Origin: Clostridia bacterium
GTDB lineage: Bacteria > Bacillota > Clostridia > Oscillospirales > Butyricicoccaceae
Reading direction: 5' to 3'
Assembly: GCA_900763355.1 (NCBI GenBank)
Contig: CAAFJY010000024.1
Coordinates: 1-19,816 of the forward strand
DNA length: 19,816 nt
In this document: positions 14,561-19,816 of the stretch, one piece after another
How positions within the stretch are numbered: the stretch's first letter is position 1
Layout of the letters: the number at the start of each line of letters is the position of its first letter
Program-made: the position numbers and the translations under genes
Notes under the pieces: generated by a model
Database searches by the model: none
Told to the model about the DNA's origin: nothing
The model's input: the letters and a program-made list of their open reading frames with translations, nothing else

Positions 14561-15282
14561 AGCAGCTCCCCCCTTTCAAAGACCGGGCCCTCTTTACAGA
14601 TGCGCCGGGGACCGGAGCGGGTCTCCATGGTGCAGCCCATGCAGGCCCCGAAGCCGCAGCCCATCCGGGCCTCGAAGCTGAACTCGCCGGGCAGGTCGGT
14701 GGCCTGATAGAGGGCCCGGAGCATGGGCCCCGGCCCGCAGGCATAAAGATAGCTGGCATTTGGGGGCAGAACGTCGGTGACGAAGCCCTTTTTCCCCGCG
14801 CTGCCGTCGGCGGTGGCCAGGGTGACGGGGGTGCCCAGAGCTTCCAGCTCCCGGACCAGGAACACGTCCTCCGCCGAGTTGAAGCCCAGAACGGCCCGGG
14901 GACGGCTCCCCCGCTGCACCAGCGCTTTTGCCAGGGCATAGAGGGGCGCGGCCCCCACGCCGCCCCCCACCAGGAGGGGCTCCTCCCCCGCCCGGTCCAG
15001 GGAAAAGCCGTTGCCCAGCCCGGTGAGGATATCCAGCTTTGTCCCCGGCTCCAGCCGGGTCATCTGGCGGGTGCCCTCCCCCGCTTCCTTGTAGATGAGC
15101 GTGAGCCTGCCCGGCTCCCAGTCGCTCACCGAGATGGGGCGGCGGAGGAAGCGGCTCTCCAGCCGGAGATCCACGAACTGCCCCGGGGCGGTGATGGCCC
15201 CGGTGTCCCCCAGGAGCTCCATTTTCCAGAGCTCCCGTGCCAGGGGAAGGTTGTTTTTCAGGGTAAAGATCTGTTTTTTCAC
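14554..15282 (-). CDS. pyrK: Dihydroorotate dehydrogenase electron-transfer subunit (FAD, 2Fe-2S)
   Basis: The 242-residue protein has a ferredoxin-reductase-type FAD domain (about 1-100, RRPIS at 47-51), an NAD-binding domain with VGGGVGAAPLY (105-115) and ACGPGPM (181-187), and a C-terminal 2Fe-2S site with Cys209, Cys214, Cys217 and Cys229. It carries electrons from PyrD to NAD. I start it at GTG 15282 because AAGGGGG (15290-15296) lies 7 nt upstream and this leaves a 34-nt gap after carB. A longer frame from 15366, or an ATG at 15327, would overlap carB and has no ribosome site. Confidence 0.94.
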   Translation of the reverse strand: MKKQIFTLKNNLPLARELWKMELLGDTGAITAPGQFVDLRLESRFLRRPISVSDWEPGRLTLIYKEAGEGTRQMTRLEPGTKLDILTGLGNGFSLDRAGEEPLLVGGGVGAAPLYALAKALVQRGSRPRAVLGFNSAEDVFLVRELEALGTPVTLATADGSAGKKGFVTDVLPPNASYLYACGPGPMLRALYQATDLPGEFSFEARMGCGFGACMGCTMETRSGPRRICKEGPVFERGELLW

Positions 15283-15316
15283 AGAAGAGCCCCCTTGTTT
15301 CTTGATTTTTGAGAAA

Positions 15317-18300
15317 TTATTCGGCATCGATGGTGGAGATGGCCAAGGTAGTCTCTTCCAGCACATCCAGAAGCACCCGGACGGTGTCCAGGGAAGTGAA
15401 CATGGTGACGCCGTTTTCCACGGCGCAGCGGCGGATGGCCGTGCCGTCCTCCTGGTGGGCCCCGGACTGGATGGAGCGGGTGTTGATCACATAGCTCACA
15501 TACCCGGCGTGGATGGAGTCCAGGATCTGGTGGCTGCCCTCGCTGATCTTACCCCGGACGCGGGTGCGGATGCCGTGGGATTTCAGGTAGTTGGCCGTCC
15601 CGGCGGTGGCCTCGATGTTGAAGCCCATCTCATAGAACCGCCGCACCAGGGGCAGACCCTCCTCCTTGTCCTCGTCGGCCAGGGTGACCAGGACGGTGCC
15701 GTAGTTCTGCACGTTCATCCCCGCCGCCTGGAGAGCCTTGTACATGGCCCGGGGCAGCTTGTCGTCGTAGCCGATGGCTTCGCCGGTGGACTTCATCTCG
15801 GGAGAGAGATAGGCGTCCAGCCCGCGGATCTTGGAGAAGGAGAACACCGGGACCTTCACATACCGGCGCTTTTTCTCGGTGGGATAGAGGTCAAAGATGC
15901 CCTGTTCCTTGAGGCTGACGCCCAGGATGACGTTGGTGGCGATGTCCGCCAGAGGATAGCCCGTGGCCTTGGACAGGAAGGGCACCGTGCGGGAGGAGCG
16001 GGGGTTGACCTCGATGATATAGACGTTGTCGTTTTTGTCCACGATGAACTGGATGTTGTACAGACCCACGATGCCGATGCCCAGACCCAGCTTTTTCGCA
16101 TAGGTGAGGATGGTCCCCTTCACCTTGTCGGAGATGGAGAAGGGGGGATAGACGCTGATGGAGTCGCCGGAATGGACGCCGGTGCGCTCCACCAGCTCCA
16201 TGATGCCGGGGACGAAGACGTCCCGGCCGTCGCAGATGGCATCGACCTCCACCTCCCGACCGGAGATGTACTTGTCCACCAAAACGGGCTTGTCCTCGTC
16301 CACCTCCACGGCAGTCTTGAGATAGCGGCGGAGCATCTGGTCATCGGCCACGATCTCCATGGCCCGTCCGCCCAGGACGAAGGAGGGGCGCACCAGCACG
16401 GGGTAGCCCACCTCGTGGGCGGCCTTGAGCCCATCCTCGATGTTGGTGACGGCCGCGCCCCGGGGCTGGGGGATGCCCAGCTCCAGCAGGAGCTTTTCGA
16501 AGCAGTCCCGGTTCTCGGCCCGCTCGATGGCGGCGCAGTCGGTGCCGATGATCTTCACGCCCCGGTCCATGAGGGGCTGGGCCAGGTTGATGGCCGTCTG
16601 CCCGCCCAGGCTGGCGATGACGCCGCCGGCGTTTTCGTAGCGGAGGATATTCATCACATCCTCCGGGGTGAGGGGCTCGAAATAGAGCTTGTCCGCGGTG
16701 GTATAGTCGGTGGAGACGGTCTCCGGATTGTTGTTGATGATGATGGATTCATACCCCGCCTTGCGGATGGTCTGCACGGCGTGGACGGTGGAATAGTCGA
16801 ACTCCACGCCCTGGCCGATGCGGATGGGCCCCGCGCCCAGCACGACCACCTTCTGCTTGTCGGAAAGGCGGGATTCGTTCTGGGCCTTGGGGTCATAGGT
16901 GGAGTAGAAATAGGGAATATAGGCCCCGGTGTGGCAGGTGTCCACCATCTTGAACTTGGGGAAGATGCCCTTTTCTTCCCGGAGGGCATAGACGATCTTT
17001 TCGCTGACGCCCCAGAGCTTGGCGATGGCGGGGTCGGAGAAGCCCATCTCCTTGGCCCGGCGGAGGATCTCCCCGTCGTTTTTGTGCTGGCGGAGGGTCT
17101 CCTCCATGTCCACGATGCCCCGGAGCTTTTCCAGGAAGAAGGGGGTGATCATGGTGACGGCAAAGATCTCCTCGGTGCTGACCCCCAGGCGCATGAGCTG
17201 GGCGATGGCGAAATAGCCGTCGTCCCGGAACTGGCGCAGATAGTCCAGCAGCTCTTCCTTCGTCTTGTTCTGGAACTTGGGGAGCCAGAGGTGGTCGGCC
17301 CCGATCTCCAGGGAGCGGATGGACTTGAGCAGGCATTCTTCCAGGGTGGCGCCGATGCCCATGACCTCGCCGGTGGCCTTCATCTGGGTGCCCAGGGTGT
17401 TGGCGGCGGAGGAGAACTTGTCAAAGGGGAAGCGGGGCAGCTTGGCCACCACATAGTCCAGCTGGGGCTCGAAGGCGGCGGTGGTGTTGGCCACGGCGAT
17501 CTCGTCCAGATTCATGCCAACGGCCACCTTGGCGGTCACCCGGGCGATGGGATAGCCGCTGGCCTTGCTGGCCAGGGCGGAGGACCGGGAGACCCGGGGG
17601 TTGATCTCGATGAGATAGTATTCCGAGGTCTTGGGATTCAGCGCAAACTGGACGTTGCAGCCGCCCTGGATCTTCAGGGTGCGGAGGATCTTGATGGCGC
17701 TGTCGTTGAGCATCCTGAGATCATGATCGTTGAGGGTCATGATCGGGGCGACCACCACGGAGTCGCCGGTGTGGACGCCCACGGGGTCGATGTTCTCCAT
17801 CCCGCAGATGGTGATGGCCCGGTCGGAGGCGTCCCGCATGACCTCGAACTCGATCTCCTTGTAGCCCTTGACGCTCTTTTCGATGAGGACCTGGTGGATG
17901 GGAGACAGCTTGAACGCCTGGGAGCCCAGCTCTTCCAGCTCCTCCTCGTTTTCGGCGAAGCCGCCGCCGGTGCCCCCCAGGGTGAAGGCGGGGCGCAGCA
18001 CCACGGGGTAACCGATCTTTTTGGCGGCCTCCTTGGCCTCCTCCAGGTCATAGGTGATCTGGGAGGGGATGACGGGCTCGCCGATGGACTGGCACATCTC
18101 CTTGAACAGCTCCCGGTCCTCGGCCCGGCGGATGCTGTCGCTGCTGGTGCCCAGGAGCTCGACCTGGCACTCCTTGAGGATGCCCTTTTTCTCCAGCTGC
18201 ATAGCCAGATTGAGGCCGGTCTGGCCGCCGATGCCCGGAACGATGGCGTCGGGCCGCTCCTTCCGCAGGATACGGGCCACATATTCCAGGGTGAGGGGCT

Positions 18301-18499
18301 CCATATACACCTTGTCGGCGATGGAAGTATCGGTCATGATGGTGGCGGGGTTGGAGTTGACCAGGACCACCTCGTAGCCCTCCTCCTTCAGTGCCAGACA
18401 GGCCTGGGTCCCGGCGTAGTCAAACTCCGCCGCCTGGCCGATGACGATGGGGCCGGAGCCGATGATCATGATCTTTTTCAAATCTGTTCTCTTGGGCAT
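15317..18499 (-). CDS. carB: Carbamoyl phosphate synthase large subunit
   Basis: The 1060-residue protein has the two homologous halves of CarB/PyrAB. Each half begins with a GxGPI..GQ..EFDY element (14-28 and 555-569) and contains an ATP-grasp domain ending in EINPRVSRSSALASK (298-312) and EVNPRSSRTVPFLSK (830-844). The C-terminal MGS-like allosteric domain (about 930-1060) shows TAGTANYL (965-972) and NTR (1006-1008). It makes carbamoyl phosphate from bicarbonate, ammonia and two ATP. Ammonia normally comes from the CarA glutaminase subunit, which is not encoded next to it here. The ATG is 8 nt after AAGGAGG (18508-18514). The gap to pyrC is 83 nt, the longest inside the operon. Confidence 0.98.
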   Translation of the reverse strand: MPKRTDLKKIMIIGSGPIVIGQAAEFDYAGTQACLALKEEGYEVVLVNSNPATIMTDTSIADKVYMEPLTLEYVARILRKERPDAIVPGIGGQTGLNLAMQLEKKGILKECQVELLGTSSDSIRRAEDRELFKEMCQSIGEPVIPSQITYDLEEAKEAAKKIGYPVVLRPAFTLGGTGGGFAENEEELEELGSQAFKLSPIHQVLIEKSVKGYKEIEFEVMRDASDRAITICGMENIDPVGVHTGDSVVVAPIMTLNDHDLRMLNDSAIKILRTLKIQGGCNVQFALNPKTSEYYLIEINPRVSRSSALASKASGYPIARVTAKVAVGMNLDEIAVANTTAAFEPQLDYVVAKLPRFPFDKFSSAANTLGTQMKATGEVMGIGATLEECLLKSIRSLEIGADHLWLPKFQNKTKEELLDYLRQFRDDGYFAIAQLMRLGVSTEEIFAVTMITPFFLEKLRGIVDMEETLRQHKNDGEILRRAKEMGFSDPAIAKLWGVSEKIVYALREEKGIFPKFKMVDTCHTGAYIPYFYSTYDPKAQNESRLSDKQKVVVLGAGPIRIGQGVEFDYSTVHAVQTIRKAGYESIIINNNPETVSTDYTTADKLYFEPLTPEDVMNILRYENAGGVIASLGGQTAINLAQPLMDRGVKIIGTDCAAIERAENRDCFEKLLLELGIPQPRGAAVTNIEDGLKAAHEVGYPVLVRPSFVLGGRAMEIVADDQMLRRYLKTAVEVDEDKPVLVDKYISGREVEVDAICDGRDVFVPGIMELVERTGVHSGDSISVYPPFSISDKVKGTILTYAKKLGLGIGIVGLYNIQFIVDKNDNVYIIEVNPRSSRTVPFLSKATGYPLADIATNVILGVSLKEQGIFDLYPTEKKRRYVKVPVFSFSKIRGLDAYLSPEMKSTGEAIGYDDKLPRAMYKALQAAGMNVQNYGTVLVTLADEDKEEGLPLVRRFYEMGFNIEATAGTANYLKSHGIRTRVRGKISEGSHQILDSIHAGYVSYVINTRSIQSGAHQEDGTAIRRCAVENGVTMFTSLDTVRVLLDVLEETTLAISTIDAE

Positions 18500-18546
18500 C
18501 GCTGTTTCCTCCTTGTTTTGTTCCAGCTGTTCGTTTCTATCCTTAT

Positions 18547-18576
18547 CTTATATAAACAATGATAAACAATGGTAAA
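18547..18576 (-). promoter_or_regulatory. Possible internal promoter before carB with tandem repeat in its spacer
   Basis: On the minus strand TTTACC (plus 18571-18576), an 18-nt spacer and TATAAG (plus 18547-18552) resemble a modest sigma-A promoter about 50 nt before carB. The surrounding 83-nt gap is far richer in A and T than the genes on either side. Confidence 0.35.
18552..18571. repeat. Perfect tandem repeat of a 10-bp unit, ATAAACAATG
   Basis: ATAAACAATG occurs twice without a gap (18552-18561 and 18562-18571); the minus strand reads CATTGTTTAT twice. The unit length is close to one helical turn. It fills the spacer of the possible internal promoter. Confidence 0.85.
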
Positions 18577-18582
18577 AAGCCC

Positions 18583-19791
18583 TTAATCCTCCTGCCAGAC
18601 GACGGTTTCCCGGCAGAAATTGAGGACGCACCGGCCAAAGACCCGCTCCCCGGCAAAGGGCGTGCTTTTTCCCATGGAGCAGAACTCCGAGGGATCCACG
18701 GTGTATTCCCGGTCCACATCCCAGACCGCGAAGTCCCCCGTCTCCGGGAAACCGAAGCGTTTTTTCGGGTTGACGGCCATGAGCTCCACCAGCCTTTCCA
18801 GGGAGAGGATCCCCGGCTTCACCAGCCTGGTATACAGGATGGGGAAGGCCGTTTCCAGCCCCACCACGCCCATGGCGCTGCCTTCCAGGCCACGGGATTT
18901 TTCTTCGGCGCTGTGAGGGGCATGGTCGGTGGCGATCATGTCCACCGTCCCGTCGAGGATGCCCTGAATGAGGGCTTCCCGGTCCTCCCGGGACCGGAGG
19001 GGGGGATTCATTTTGAAGCGGCCCTCTTCCCGCAGATCCTCGTCGCAGAGGACCAGGTAGTGAGGTGCTGTCTCGCAAGAAACGTCCAGTCCTTCCCTCT
19101 TGGCCCGGCGGATGAGCGCCACGCTCTCCTTGGTGGAAACGTGGCAGACATGGTAGGAGCAGCCGGTCTCCCGCACCAGGTCCAGGTCCCGCGCGATCTG
19201 CCGCCACTCGCTTTCCGAGCAGATGCCCCGGTGCCCGTGGGCCCGGGCATATTCCCCGTCGTGGATATAGCCGCCGCGGAGGAGGGTGTTGTCCTCGCAG
19301 TGGGCGGCGATGATCTTGCCCAGACGGCGGGCCTCCTTCATGGCTTCCCGCATGAGGTCGTCCCGCTGGACGCCGCTGCCGTCGTCGGAAAATCCCGCCA
19401 CCAGGGGGGCCAGCGCCACAAGATCGGCCAGCTCCTCCCCTTTTCTCCCCCGGGAGATGGTCCCATAGGGCACCACCCGCACCCGGGCGCTCTCCCGGAT
19501 CCGCCGGAGCTGGGGCTCCAGATGCGCCGGGCTGTCGGGGGCCGGATTTACATTGGGCATGGGGCAGATCAGGCTGTAGCCCCCCCGGGCCGCCGCCCGG
19601 GTGCCCGTTTCGATGGTCTCTTTATAAGAAAAACCCGGCTCTCGAAGATGAACATGAACATCAACGAAGCCGTGAAAAACGAGACAATGATTCCGATGGA
19701 TGGAAACGCCGGGGACGGGGTACGTGAAATACTGCTCCTGCAAAAAATGACCGTTTTCGTACACCTGAGCATTTTCCACAACAAGAGACAT
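18583..19791 (-). CDS. pyrC: Dihydroorotase, class I
   Basis: The 402-residue amidohydrolase has the metal-binding HVHLREPG (46-53, His46 and His48), AHCED (163-167, His164), HVCHVST (214-220, His217) and ATDHAPH (287-293, Asp289). It closes N-carbamoylaspartate to dihydroorotate. The position of the bridging carbamylated lysine of some dihydroorotases reads FSDDG (134-138), with Asp, as in Bacillus and Aquifex enzymes. The start is ATG 19791, 6 nt after AAAGGAGGAG (19798-19807); an in-frame ATG at 19815 lies before that site and is rejected. It is the first operon gene in view; promoter and leader are past the window edge. Its first 60 or so codons are less GC-rich than the rest. Confidence 0.96.
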   Translation of the reverse strand: MSLVVENAQVYENGHFLQEQYFTYPVPGVSIHRNHCLVFHGFVDVHVHLREPGFSYKETIETGTRAAARGGYSLICPMPNVNPAPDSPAHLEPQLRRIRESARVRVVPYGTISRGRKGEELADLVALAPLVAGFSDDGSGVQRDDLMREAMKEARRLGKIIAAHCEDNTLLRGGYIHDGEYARAHGHRGICSESEWRQIARDLDLVRETGCSYHVCHVSTKESVALIRRAKREGLDVSCETAPHYLVLCDEDLREEGRFKMNPPLRSREDREALIQGILDGTVDMIATDHAPHSAEEKSRGLEGSAMGVVGLETAFPILYTRLVKPGILSLERLVELMAVNPKKRFGFPETGDFAVWDVDREYTVDPSEFCSMGKSTPFAGERVFGRCVLNFCRETVVWQED

Positions 19792-19797
19792 GGGCCG

Positions 19798-19807
19798 CTC
19801 CTCCTTT
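19798..19807 (-). promoter_or_regulatory. Ribosome binding site fixing the pyrC start
   Basis: AAAGGAGGAG on the minus strand, 6 nt before ATG 19791, is an almost full match to the anti-Shine-Dalgarno sequence and decides between two in-frame ATG codons. Confidence 0.85.
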
Positions 19808-19816
19808 CTTGACATA

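Noticed and set aside
15095..18562. A 1155-codon open frame on the plus strand opposite carB
   Set aside because: It is exactly antisense to a clear carB gene; its Gly/Asp/His/Leu-rich sequence is the mirror of strong G/C third-position bias and it has no family motifs.
1..19816. tRNA, rRNA, CRISPR, insertion sequence or prophage features
   Set aside because: No tRNA-like cloverleaf, regularly spaced repeats, transposase or integrase genes, or terminal inverted repeats were noticed; nearly all of the window is accounted for by housekeeping-type genes.

Overview
The window is a dense, GC-rich stretch of bacterial chromosome with about 17 protein genes and no RNA genes, mobile elements or CRISPR arrays that I can see. 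Strong AGGAGG-type ribosome sites, intrinsic terminators with T-runs, the Firmicutes-type nuclease YhaM, a class 1B dihydroorotate dehydrogenase with its PyrK subunit, and a PyrI regulatory subunit together suggest a high-GC member of the Clostridia. The Oscillospiraceae (Oscillibacter/Flavonifractor-like gut bacteria) are my best guess; this is inference from gene content and composition, not a database match.

Layout. Positions 56-2916 (minus) hold a two-gene unit: a YhaM-like OB-fold/HD nuclease followed 5 nt later by a compact UvrD/PcrA-like helicase, which ends inside its own terminator hairpin. Positions 3092-4917 (plus) hold a YihY/BrkB-type membrane protein coupled by an ATGA overlap to a D-2-hydroxyacid dehydrogenase. 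A bidirectional terminator separates them from a convergent membrane-bound family 2 glycosyltransferase (4975-6171, minus). Divergent from that gene is a translationally coupled trio (6366-9681, plus): OmpR-family response regulator, six-helix sensor histidine kinase, and membrane-anchored amidase_2 peptidoglycan hydrolase. A stand-alone LysR regulator with a near-consensus promoter follows (9877-10800, plus).

The right half (10916-19791, minus) is one long pyrimidine operon, in transcription order pyrC, carB, pyrK, pyrD, pyrF, pyrE, pyrB, pyrI. It encodes every step from carbamoyl phosphate to UMP plus the large subunit of carbamoyl phosphate synthase. The glutaminase subunit carA, usually directly before carB, is not in the window. 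The operon's promoter and leader lie beyond the right edge.

The most interesting non-coding structure is the 194-bp divergent region between the glycosyltransferase and the response regulator. It carries five TTAAGA/TCTTAA half-sites spaced 23, 23, 11 and 23 bp, with the outermost ones 11-12 bp upstream of a candidate -10 on each side. The arrangement fits one response regulator controlling both its own kinase/amidase operon and the glycosyltransferase, that is, a cell-envelope remodelling circuit. A second odd spot is the AT-rich pyrC-carB gap, with a perfect tandem 10-bp repeat sitting exactly in the spacer of a possible internal promoter.
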